Positions 10,375-19,163 of a DNA stretch of 19,163 bases are shown here, in pieces. Position numbers and translations under genes: made by a program. The notes under the pieces were generated by a model that ran no database searches, was not told the DNA's origin, and saw only the letters and a program-made list of their open reading frames with translations. This DNA is from Candidatus Propionivibrio dominans. Its GTDB lineage: Bacteria; Pseudomonadota; Gammaproteobacteria; Burkholderiales; Rhodocyclaceae. The DNA lies in NCBI GenBank assembly GCA_016709335.1, contig JADJNC010000053.1:1-19163 (forward strand). The letters are read 5' to 3'. Positions within the stretch are counted from its first letter, which is position 1. Every line of letters begins with the position of its first letter.

Positions 10375-11142
10375 TTACTGGCGTCGCATCTCGGCAGCAT
10401 TGAGGATGCCAAGAAAGCTGTCTACCTGGAGCGCCGCTCCGCCTATCAATCCGCCATCAATGTCCTTTTGCGCGACAAGCCCTGCAGCATTGTCAGGCTT
10501 CATTGAGCCGCCGTACTGGATACTGATGGATTGTGCCGTGCTGTCGCCATAAAGCTTGGCGATCATGCTGCGCACAAACTGATGGGCCTGCTGAGCTTCG
10601 TCGTCGGTTGCCGTGACACCCGTTCCAATAGCCCAGACCGGTTCGTAGGCGACGACCGTGCGCTGGGCTTCATCGCCGGAAAGACCCGCATAAGCCCCGG
10701 TTATCTGGGCTGAGAGCACGAGCTCGAGCTGACCGGCTTTTCGTTCGGCAATGGTTTCACCGACACAGATGATAGGCGTCATTTCGAGAGAAAGAACCTT
10801 CTTTACTTTCTTGTTAACACTAAGGTCTGTCTCCCCGAAATAGGTGCGCTGCTCTGAATGCCCGATGATGACAAATTCAACACCTACGTCCTTGAGCATG
10901 TCAGCGCTCACCTTTCCGGTGAATGCACCCTGGTTCTCCCAGTGCACATCCTGAGCCGCAAGCTTCACGTTGGTTCCCTTAACCACATCGGATACCTTCG
11001 CCAAAGCGAGGTAGCTTGGGGCGATCGCAAACACTACGTTTTGGATGCTGCTTGCTGCAGCAACCAATTCTGTAGCCAGCTTCACGGACTCGGAAACGAT
11101 CTTATTCATCTTCCAGTTGCCAACGATAACCATTTTTCTCAC
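10375..11142 (-). CDS. tpiA: Triosephosphate isomerase
   Basis: TpiA interconverts dihydroxyacetone phosphate and glyceraldehyde 3-phosphate. The barrel signatures are intact: GNWKMN (catalytic Lys about 11), IIGHSEQR (His about 95), [11 protein letters not shown] (Glu about 167), [10 protein letters not shown] and GGLIGGAAL, the phosphate-binding loops. Length 255 is normal. I chose GTG 11142 ([13 protein letters not shown]) because GGGGAG sits five bases upstream. The longer GTG at 11148 would overlap that ribosome site, and ATG 11133 would leave a spacing of about 14. It follows the pgk stop by 24 bases, so the two are probably co-transcribed. Confidence 0.95.
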   Translation of the reverse strand: MRKMVIVGNWKMNKIVSESVKLATELVAAASSIQNVVFAIAPSYLALAKVSDVVKGTNVKLAAQDVHWENQGAFTGKVSADMLKDVGVEFVIIGHSEQRTYFGETDLSVNKKVKKVLSLEMTPIICVGETIAERKAGQLELVLSAQITGAYAGLSGDEAQRTVVAYEPVWAIGTGVTATDDEAQQAHQFVRSMIAKLYGDSTAQSISIQYGGSMKPDNAAGLVAQKDIDGGLIGGAALQVDSFLGILNAAEMRRQ

Positions 11143-11166
11143 GCTCACTCCCCTTTTGTAATCGAA

Positions 11167-12327
11167 CTATTTTTCGCAGCGTTGTTCCAGAATATCGACA
11201 GCAGGCAGAATCTTGCCTTCGAGAAACTCAAGGAAGGCGCCACCCGCCGTGGAGATGTAATCAACCTTCGTGCCGTACTTGTTAATGGCTGCGACGGTGT
11301 CCCCGCCGCCGGCCAGCGAAAAGGCCTTTGACTTGGAAATCGCGTCTGCAAGGATGGTCGTGCCTGAGGAGAATGCGTCGAATTCGAATACACCCACAGG
11401 TCCATTCCAGACGATGGTACCCGCCTGCGCAGCAAGATCAGCCAGCAACTTCGCCGACTCGGGGCCGATGTCTAAGATCATGTCGTCGTCGGCAACGTCA
11501 TCGATTCTCTTGACCGTCGCTGCTGCAGTGGCCGAGAACTCATTGGCGCAGACCACGTCGGTTGGCAACGGCACGTGGACTTTGGCCAGAATGCGCTTGG
11601 ATTGTTCGAGTAGGTCGGGTTCCGCCAGCGACTTGCCAATTTTCTTGCCGGATGCTAGCAAGAAGGTGTTGGCAATTCCGCCACCAACCACCAGTTGATC
11701 AACCTGGTCTGCCAGTGCCTCCAGCACGGTGAGCTTGGTAGATACTTTGGATCCCCCAACAATCGCCACCAGCGGTCTGGCCGGCTTGGCCAGGGCGAGA
11801 GTAAGCGCTTCAAGTTCCGCCGCAACGCAGGGGCCTGCACAAGCAACAGCCGCATACTTGCCCATGCCATAGGTCGTAGCTTCCGCGCGATGCGCTGTGC
11901 CAAACGCGTCGTGTGCCCAGATGTCGCACAGGGCGGCCAGCTTTTTTGACAGCCCGTCGTCACACTTCTTTTCACCCTTGTTGATGCGGCAGTTTTCCAA
12001 CATGACCAGCTCGCCCGGCTTGACGGCCACACCGTCTACCCAGTTGACCACTACGGGAACGGTTCGCCCAAGCAACTCGCCCATGCGCGAGGCAATCGGG
12101 GCCAACGAGTCCTCGGCCTTGAACTCGCCTTCTGTCGGCCGCCCAAGATGCGAGGTCACCATGACTGCCGCGCCGCCGTCCAGTGCGTAGCGGATGCCCG
12201 GCAGCGCCGCACGGATGCGGGTATCGTCAGTAATTGCACCGGTATCGTCCTGCGGCACATTTAAATCGGCGCGGATGAAAACGCGCTTGCCCTTGACATC
12301 GAGCTCAGTGAGACGCTTGAATCGCAT
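11167..12327 (-). CDS. pgk: Phosphoglycerate kinase
   Basis: Pgk transfers the acyl phosphate of 1,3-bisphosphoglycerate to ADP, giving ATP and 3-phosphoglycerate. Motifs in order: [13 protein letters not shown] near the N-terminus, [44 protein letters not shown] and the nucleotide loop [13 protein letters not shown]. Length 386 is normal for a bacterial enzyme. The start is ATG 12327 ([11 protein letters not shown]), preceded by GAGAGGG; the frame also contains a TTG six codons earlier, which would run back to the gapA stop. It lies 18 bases downstream of gapA. Confidence 0.96.
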   Translation of the reverse strand: MRFKRLTELDVKGKRVFIRADLNVPQDDTGAITDDTRIRAALPGIRYALDGGAAVMVTSHLGRPTEGEFKAEDSLAPIASRMGELLGRTVPVVVNWVDGVAVKPGELVMLENCRINKGEKKCDDGLSKKLAALCDIWAHDAFGTAHRAEATTYGMGKYAAVACAGPCVAAELEALTLALAKPARPLVAIVGGSKVSTKLTVLEALADQVDQLVVGGGIANTFLLASGKKIGKSLAEPDLLEQSKRILAKVHVPLPTDVVCANEFSATAAATVKRIDDVADDDMILDIGPESAKLLADLAAQAGTIVWNGPVGVFEFDAFSSGTTILADAISKSKAFSLAGGGDTVAAINKYGTKVDYISTAGGAFLEFLEGKILPAVDILEQRCEK

Positions 12328-12345
12328 GAAAAGCCCTCTCAACAA

Positions 12346-13634
<1,289 letters not shown>

Positions 13635-13654
13635 AAAAGGCAAAAAAGCCTTTG
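13635..13654 (-). terminator. Rho-independent terminator of glgP
   Basis: On the minus-strand transcript AAAGGC pairs with GCCTTT across a loop of six U, followed directly by UUUUC. It lies about 40 bases past the glgP stop. The stem is short (six pairs, three of them G-C), so it may be only moderately efficient. Confidence 0.5.
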
Positions 13655-13693
13655 CCGTTAAAAAAACCCGCACTGAGGTCACTGTCGGAACGA

Positions 13694-16062
13694 TCAAGTT
13701 TGTTTCCGCGCCTTCGGCACCACATTCCAGATCGTTTTGGCGTACTGGGAAATCGTACGGTCGGACGAAAACTGCCCCATCCCTGCAACGTTCAGAATGG
13801 CTTTTTGTGTCCAAGCCGATGGGTCGCCAAAGAGCTGGCCAACTCTGTCCTGGCAAGCCACGTATGACTCGTAGTCAGCCATCAATCGGTAGTAGTCACC
13901 GTGGCAGGTCAGATTGTCAAACACTGGCTTGTACCGGTCGCAATCCCCCGTCATTCCAAAAATGAAGATGTTCTCGTGCCCGACCTCATCTCGAATCTCG
14001 ACATTGGCACCATCCAGGGTCCCAATGGTGAGTGCACCGTTGAGGGCGAGCTTCATATTGCCGGTGCCTGAAGCTTCGGTGCCGGCAGTCGATATTTGCT
14101 CCGACAGGTCAGCGGCAGGAATGATGATTTCGGCGTTGGAAACGTTGTAGTTGGGGATAAATACGACCTTGAGTCGGTCGTTCATACGCGAGTCATTGTT
14201 TACAACATCCGCGACGTCGTTAATCAGTCGAATGATGAGTTTGGCGAATCGGTAACCCGGAGCCGCCTTGCCGCCAAAGATCACGGTACGCGGTGGTGCA
14301 GTGCCACCGGCTCGTATGCGGTTATAGAGCGTGATGATGTGCAACACGTTGAGCAACTGACGCTTGTATTCATGAATGCGCTTGATTTGCACGTCAAAAA
14401 GCGAGTCGGGATTGACCCGAATGGACAATCGTTGCTCAATCAGCTGTGCGAGACGGACCTTGTTGTCGCGCTTGACCCGTACAAAGTCGTTGCAAAAATC
14501 CGCATCTGAGGTGAGCGCAGTGAGCTGGCGCAGCTGGTCAAGATCCTTCAGCCAGCCATTGCCAATACGTCTCGTGATGAGTTTGGCAAGCGCGGGGTTG
14601 GCCTGGTTCAACCAGCGCCGCGGCGTCACTCCGTTTGTCATGTTGACAAATTTATTGGGCCATAACCGATGAAAGTCCGCAAAGATGGTTTCTTTCATCA
14701 AACGGGTGTGAATGGCGGCCACGCCATTGACCTTGTGACTGCCGACGATTGCCAGATGCGCCATGCGGATGCGTTTGCCGTGTGACTCATCAATCAGCGA
14801 CATGCGTTGCCACAGGGCTGCTTCACCAGGGTGCTGGTGCATCACATCTTTCATGAATCGACGATTGATCTCGTAGATGATTTGCAGGTGGCGCGGTAGC
14901 ACCCGCTGAAACAGTGCCACGGCCCAGGTTTCCAGCGCCTCCGGCATCAGGGTGTGATTGGTGTAGGCAAAGGTGCGTGTGGTGATGTCCCAGGCCGCAT
15001 CCCATTCCATATGGTGCTGGTCTGTAAGAATGCGCATCAACTCGGCTACGGCAATTGACGGATGCGTGTCGTTGAGCTGGATAGCGACTTTGTCTGGCAA
15101 GTTGTCCAGGGAAGCGTCTGATTTGGCAAATCGGCAAAGCAGATCCTGCAGCGAGGCACAAACAAAGAAATACTGCTGCTTGAGCCGAAGCTCTCGCCCC
15201 ATCTCAGTGGTGTCGTTGGGGTAAAGAACCTTGGACAGGTTCTCGGATTGATTTTGTCTTCAACCGCGCGGATGTACTCACCTTCGTTGAAATATGTCAG
15301 GTCGAAGTCTCGGGTGGCTTTGGCAGCCCACAGTCGCATATTGTTCACGGTACCCGTATCAAAACCGGGGATCGGATAGTCGTAGGCCATGGCCATCACG
15401 TCATCGCTGTCGACCCAATGGTATCTTTTGCGGCCGTGCTCGTCCGCGTAATCCACCACGCGGCCATGAAACTTGACCTGGTAAAGAACTTCTGGGCGCG
15501 GAAATTCCCAGGGATTGCCGTAGCGCAACCAGTTGTCCGGGTGTTCAATCTGCTGTCCGTTTTCAATGCGTTGGTGGAACATGCCGTACTCGTAGCGGAT
15601 GCCGTAACCGTAGCCCGGCACCCCCAAGGTGGCCATGGAGTCCAGAAAACAAGCTGCGAGCCTGCCCAGGCCGCCGTTGCCTAACGCCGCATCGGGTTCT
15701 ACTTCGCTCAAATTCTGGGGTTTGAGTCCCATTTCGGTCAGCGCCACGAGCGCGTCGTGAAACTCTTTCTCGGCACAGATGTTAAGCATGCTGTTGGTCA
15801 TGGTACGCCCCATGAGAAACTCCAGCGAGAGGTAGTAGACCCGCTTGCGATCATCAATGTAGTAACTGCGCATGGTCTCCATCCAACGTTCGATCATGCG
15901 CTCGCGCACTACCGCCGCAGCGGCGTAGAACCAGTCGCGATCGGTGGCATTAATGGGATCCTTACCGATGGTGTAGATCAGGCGGTTGTACAGAGAGTGT
16001 CGGATTGACTCTGCGTCAAGTGTCGGATGGTCAAGCTCAGGTAAGGCAACAGGCTTTTTCAT
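13694..16062 (-). CDS. glgP: Glycogen phosphorylase, one frameshift
   Basis: GlgP cleaves terminal alpha-1,4 glucose units from glycogen with phosphate to give glucose 1-phosphate, using pyridoxal phosphate. The joined product is 789 residues, near the usual 800-830. The N-terminal part has YYLSLEFLMGR, ALGNGGLGRLAACFLDS and GYGIRYEYGMF. The C-terminal part has IQLNDTHPSIAVAELMR, NMTNGVTPRRWL, FDVQIKRIHEYKRQLLN and the cofactor site EASGTGNMKLALNG, with Lys about 671. The frame breaks at 15252-15255 (AAAA on the coding strand). One more A restores AVEDKNQSENLSKVLYPND, so a homopolymer undercall is likely. ATG 16062 starts the family's normal N-terminus; its ribosome site is weak. It stands alone between the OFA gene and gapA, and would feed the glycolytic genes downstream. 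Confidence 0.93.
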
Positions 16063-16091
16063 GGATCGATCCGTGGTAGTGGTCTAGGATT

Positions 16092-16123
16092 ATCATAACT
16101 TTTCACGATGTCGTTTTATTCAA
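16092..16123 (-). promoter_or_regulatory. Possible glgP promoter
   Basis: On the minus strand TATGAT (16092-16097) is a good -10 element about 30 bases before the glgP start. The nearest -35-like sequence, TTGAAT (16118-16123), is 20 bases away, longer than the ideal 17. A weak sigma-70 promoter or one needing an activator would fit. Confidence 0.3.
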
Positions 16124-16199
16124 TGACTGATGAATACTTATTGCAGCCAAATCGCTGCGGTCACCGTAAGAACCTGACATCTTTATTTGCTTAAGCTGC

Positions 16200-17441
16200 C
16201 TAACGTCGGTCGGAGGGTCGTCGGCTGCAGACTGCCAGACCGATAGCTAGAAAGGCTGCGCCAATTTTGAAGGCGTGCGCAGAAGCATTGTCCGGATGGT
16301 GATCACGCAGATAGGCCACAACCTGCGGCCCGACGACCCCGGCGGCACCCCAGGTGGACAACATGGCACCATATGCGCCGGCCATCATTTTCGCTCCGAA
16401 GGCGTTCGAAACGAAAGATGGCAGGGTGCCAAAACCACCGCCATAACACAGCAAGACATAACAGACACCAACGCCGAAGAGCCACGGACTTTCGACAATG
16501 CCTAGCACTAAAAACGCGCCAAGCTGAGTTCCCAGCATAATCTGAAAAACACGGACGCAACCAAGATGGTCGGATAGGCTGCCCCAGGCAAAGCGCCCCA
16601 AACCGTTGCAGAGTGCACTGACGGCAATCAGCGTCGCACCATAAGAGGCTAATTTCTGTGCCGACAGACCCGGATCCAATCGGTGCCACAATTCCTGGAT
16701 CATGGGGGACTGAAAACTGATGAACATGATTCCGGCAACGGTGTTGCAAAACATCACTAACCACATCATGGCAAATTGCCGCGTAAGCAGCACCGTTTTT
16801 AGCAGCGACGGTTCAGCGACTGTCGCTGGGCTGGGCGCATCGGGCTTAGCCGGGTCGGGCTGGGCCAGGGTTTCGGGGGGGCCTTGTAGCGTCCAGGCAA
16901 TGGGTGAGGTAAGCAGCAGAAAGCGCAGGCCCAGTATTGCAAATACCAAGGGCATATTGTTGTCAAACATTTTCAGCAATAAGGGGGCAATCACTTTAGA
17001 CATGATCATGGCACCCAGACCAAAACCCATGATGACCATGCCGGTGGCAAGCCCTTTTTTGTCTGGGAACCATTTGGCGACGGTGGCCACCGGGGTCACG
17101 TAAGCCAGGCCGATACCAGTGCCACCAATCACACCGTAGCCAAGGTAGAGCAGGCCCAAGGATTTGAAATAGAGCGCCAGCGCCCCCAGCATGTATCCGC
17201 TGGCAAAAAGCAGGCTGCCCAGCACCGCCAGTTTGCGTGGCCCATAAGTGGGTAATTTTGCACCTCCTAACGCTGCTCCAAGGCTGAGAAAAACAATGGT
17301 AGTGCTAAAGACCCACGCTACTTGCGTATTTGACCAACCATAAGCTTGTGTCAGCGGATTTAGAAAGTAGCTCCACGCATATACTGTGCCAAGGCAGAGT
17401 TGGAGAGCAGTCCCCATCGACGCCATGAACCAGCGGCTCAT
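16200..17441 (-). CDS. OFA-family MFS transporter (oxalate/formate antiporter-like)
   Basis: This is a 413-residue inner-membrane protein with about twelve hydrophobic helices and a hydrophilic Pro/Ala-rich loop between helices 6 and 7 (about 196-215). The opening TALQLCLGTVYAWSYFLNPL and the motif TPVATVAKWFPDKKGLATGM are typical of the OFA (oxalate:formate antiporter) branch of the major facilitator superfamily. Members carry small carboxylates such as oxalate, formate, lactate or pyruvate. The start ATG overlaps the stop of the CBS gene as ATGA, so translation is probably coupled. Sitting at the end of the pflB-pflA-CBS operon, export of formate or another fermentation acid is the likeliest role; the substrate cannot be read from the sequence. 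The C-terminus ends soon after the last helix. Confidence 0.88.
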   Translation of the reverse strand: MSRWFMASMGTALQLCLGTVYAWSYFLNPLTQAYGWSNTQVAWVFSTTIVFLSLGAALGGAKLPTYGPRKLAVLGSLLFASGYMLGALALYFKSLGLLYLGYGVIGGTGIGLAYVTPVATVAKWFPDKKGLATGMVIMGFGLGAMIMSKVIAPLLLKMFDNNMPLVFAILGLRFLLLTSPIAWTLQGPPETLAQPDPAKPDAPSPATVAEPSLLKTVLLTRQFAMMWLVMFCNTVAGIMFISFQSPMIQELWHRLDPGLSAQKLASYGATLIAVSALCNGLGRFAWGSLSDHLGCVRVFQIMLGTQLGAFLVLGIVESPWLFGVGVCYVLLCYGGGFGTLPSFVSNAFGAKMMAGAYGAMLSTWGAAGVVGPQVVAYLRDHHPDNASAHAFKIGAAFLAIGLAVCSRRPSDRR

Positions 17442-17905
17442 GGCGTTGCCTGTGGAGTTCTGGGGCCCAGTATTTCTGTAAGGTCACCTTGCCGGTTATG
17501 GTTATTCTCAATAACGCCCAAGATGTGTTGCAACAAGTCGCGAGAGGAAATGATACCGATCGGATTGCGGAACTCGTTGACTACAGGTAAATGGCGAAAA
17601 CCCCTAGCCCGAATGAGTTGGATGCAATTAGTGACCGACGTTTCTTTGAACACGGTCGTCGGATTGGGCGTCAGAACCTGACTAAGCCTGGTTTGGTCAG
17701 GGTCTCTTCTTCTTGCTACAACACGATGAAGGAGATCCCTTTCCGAAAAAATACCCACAAGACGGTCATTTTCGACCACCAGCAGCGCGCCCAGACCGTT
17801 TTCCGTCATTCGTTCGGCCGCCAAGGCAACTGTCTCGTAAGGGGTGGCGGTGATCAGGCGGCGCTTCATGATGTCCGTGACCGAGCCAAGATTCATCGGA
17901 TTCAT
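17438..17905 (-). CDS. Tandem CBS-domain protein
   Basis: This is a 155-residue soluble protein made almost entirely of one CBS pair (Bateman module): about 8-65, with LGALLVVENDRLVGIFSERD, and about 75-135, with FRHLPVVNEFRNPIGIISSRD. CBS pairs bind adenosyl ligands such as AMP, ATP or NADH and act as energy sensors. The protein has no other effector domain, so it presumably acts through a partner. AGAAGGA lies seven bases before ATG 17905 and overlaps the end of pflA, and its own stop overlaps the OFA start. The tight placement suggests that it senses energy or redox state for the pyruvate formate-lyase system or gates the transporter; this is inferred from position. Confidence 0.88.
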   Translation of the reverse strand: MNPMNLGSVTDIMKRRLITATPYETVALAAERMTENGLGALLVVENDRLVGIFSERDLLHRVVARRRDPDQTRLSQVLTPNPTTVFKETSVTNCIQLIRARGFRHLPVVNEFRNPIGIISSRDLLQHILGVIENNHNRQGDLTEILGPRTPQATP

Positions 17906-17916
17906 TAAATTTCCTT

Positions 17917-18668
17917 CTATATTTCAACGCTCAAATCGTGCTTGCGAAAAACATCGGCAACCTGCTGCATTTGCTTCTGGGTCGGCGGTTCTGTCTGCCA
18001 AAGCGCATAGTCAGTGCCTAAGCGCTCCCATTTGTATTCACCCATTTTGTGAAACGGCAGAAGTTCCACCTTTTCAATATTCTTCATGCCCGAAAGAAAC
18101 TGGGCCAGTCCTTCCACGTTGCCGCAAACATCCGTTAACCCGGGGACGACAACAAAACGAATCCAGGTGCGTTTGGCCATTTGCTGCAGAAGTTCGGCAA
18201 ACTTAAGGCTTGGCTCGCGCGGAACGCCGGTCAGCCTATTGTGTATCTCGGGATCAAATGCCTTGATGCATAGCAGCGCCAGGTCGACATGTTCGGGACC
18301 GTGGCGGCTACCTTGGGACTGGCAAAGCCTGAAGTGTCGAGGGTGGTGTGAATGCCTTGCTCTTGACAGCGACGAAAAATCTCGCGCGTGAAATGATGCT
18401 GAATCAAGGGCTCACCACCCGTTACCGTGACGCCGCCACCGGTGAATCGCATGTACGAACGGTATTTGACAATCTCTTTCATCACCTCGTCGACCGAAAT
18501 TTCACGCCCTTCCCAAAGAGTTTGGGTGTCCGGGTTGTGGCAATAGAGACAGCGCAATGGGCAGCCCTGCGTAAAAACCACAAACCGGATCCCCGGGCCA
18601 TCCACCATCCCACCGCTTTCGATGGAGTGGATGCGCCCCGTAATGGGCGTTTCATTGGAAAGGCTCAT
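17917..18668 (-). CDS. pflA: Pyruvate formate-lyase activating enzyme (radical SAM), one frameshift
   Basis: PflA uses a [4Fe-4S] cluster and S-adenosylmethionine to install the glycyl radical in PflB. The cluster motif CPLRCLYC (Cys 36, 40, 43) follows [12 protein letters not shown], and [12 protein letters not shown] (77-88) is the usual SAM-binding segment. Later parts include [14 protein letters not shown], then, in the next frame, [23 protein letters not shown] and [15 protein letters not shown]. The frame breaks near 18294-18298. One extra G in the CCCGAA stretch restores [20 protein letters not shown], so a base-call deletion is likely. About 250 residues is the expected length. I prefer ATG 18668; a TTG right after the pflB stop (18704) is possible but neither has a strong ribosome site. 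It lies directly downstream of pflB, as in most bacteria. Confidence 0.92.
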
Positions 18669-18704
18669 GTTCTGTTCGTTCGGTTGCTGCACACTTGCTG
18701 CCAA

Positions 18705-19163
18705 CTAAATTCGCTCGTGCAAAGTGCGATTGATCACGTCCATCTGCTGCTCACGGGTGAGTTTGATGAAATTCACCGCATAGCCCGAAATACGAATCGT
18801 CAACTGAGGATACTTCTCAGGGTGATCCATCGCGTCTTTGAGGGTTTCGACGTTGAATACGTTGACGTTCATATGGTGGCCGCCATCGGAAAAATAGCCG
18901 TCCATAATGCCGCACAGATTATCAATGCGTTCCTTCTCCGATTTTCCCAAGGCTTTGGGTACCACAGAGAATGTGTACGAGATGCCGTCACGCGCGTGCT
19001 CGTAGGGGAGCTTGGCGACCGATGCCATGGACGCGACGGCTCCGTTATGGTCTCTGCCATGCATGGGATTTGCACCGGGCGCAAAAGGCTCTCCCGCTTT
19101 TCTGCCATCGGGCGTATTTCCGGTGGCCTTGCCATAGACCACATTGGAGGTGATGGTCAGTAT
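18705..19163 (-). CDS. pflB: Pyruvate formate-lyase, C-terminal part (cut by window edge)
   Basis: PflB converts pyruvate and CoA to formate and acetyl-CoA by a glycyl-radical mechanism without oxygen. Only the last 152 residues are in the window. They include [52 protein letters not shown] and the radical-bearing loop RISGYAVNF, whose Gly is the activated residue. The frame is open to the edge, so the gene continues beyond 19163; the active-site cysteines are outside the view. The pattern matches formate-lyase itself rather than glycerol or choline relatives, and pflA follows at once. Confidence 0.95.
   Translation of the reverse strand: MLTITSNVVYGKATGNTPDGRKAGEPFAPGANPMHGRDHNGAVASMASVAKLPYEHARDGISYTFSVVPKALGKSEKERIDNLCGIMDGYFSDGGHHMNVNVFNVETLKDAMDHPEKYPQLTIRISGYAVNFIKLTREQQMDVINRTLHERI

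Overview
The window looks like a chromosomal segment from a betaproteobacterium, probably Burkholderiales or a close relative. This rests on protein character (NIT-GGDEF sensor, CheW remnant, betaproteobacterial-looking insertion sequences, OFA-type transporter) and a moderately high G+C content. It is an impression; no species can be named from the sequence alone.

Left part (1-4513) is a rearranged, mobile-element-rich flank. A plus-strand membrane diguanylate cyclase with an NIT-like sensor region (405-2120) is followed by an orphan C-terminal piece of a CheW gene (2154-2372). Next come a decayed DDE transposase (about 2834-3635) and the N-terminal stub of an IS1634-type transposase (about 3928-4276). 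Three matching sequences that start TGT and carry repeated TAAAGTTG boxes (ending at 311, starting at 2548, ending at 3928) look like transposon ends. One of them cuts the IS1634-type gene exactly where its homology stops.

Right part (4514-19163) is a long block of metabolic genes, all on the minus strand. In transcription order: pflB (3' end only, running off the window), pflA, a CBS-pair protein, an OFA-family MFS transporter, glgP, gapA, pgk, tpiA, eno, a possible small membrane protein, glgC and a 6-phosphofructokinase. Together they suggest a module that stores glucose as glycogen, mobilises it, and runs Embden-Meyerhof glycolysis to pyruvate and then formate plus acetyl-CoA under low oxygen. 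Tight spacing supports two operons: pflB-pflA-CBS-OFA and gapA-pgk-tpiA-eno. Not present here are pgm, pgi, fba, gpm and pyk.

The most striking gene is the phosphofructokinase. It is a tandem-duplicated, 741-residue protein whose two halves follow the animal/fungal PFK-1 plan: a catalytic first half, and a second half with the same kinds of active-site losses seen in eukaryotic regulatory halves.

Four of the metabolic genes (PFK twice, glgC, glgP, pflA) are interrupted by single-base indels, mostly in short homopolymers. Each reading frame is otherwise fully conserved on both sides. This looks more like consensus error in the assembly than gene decay, so the joined spans are given as coding regions. 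The transposase and CheW remnants look like genuine decay.
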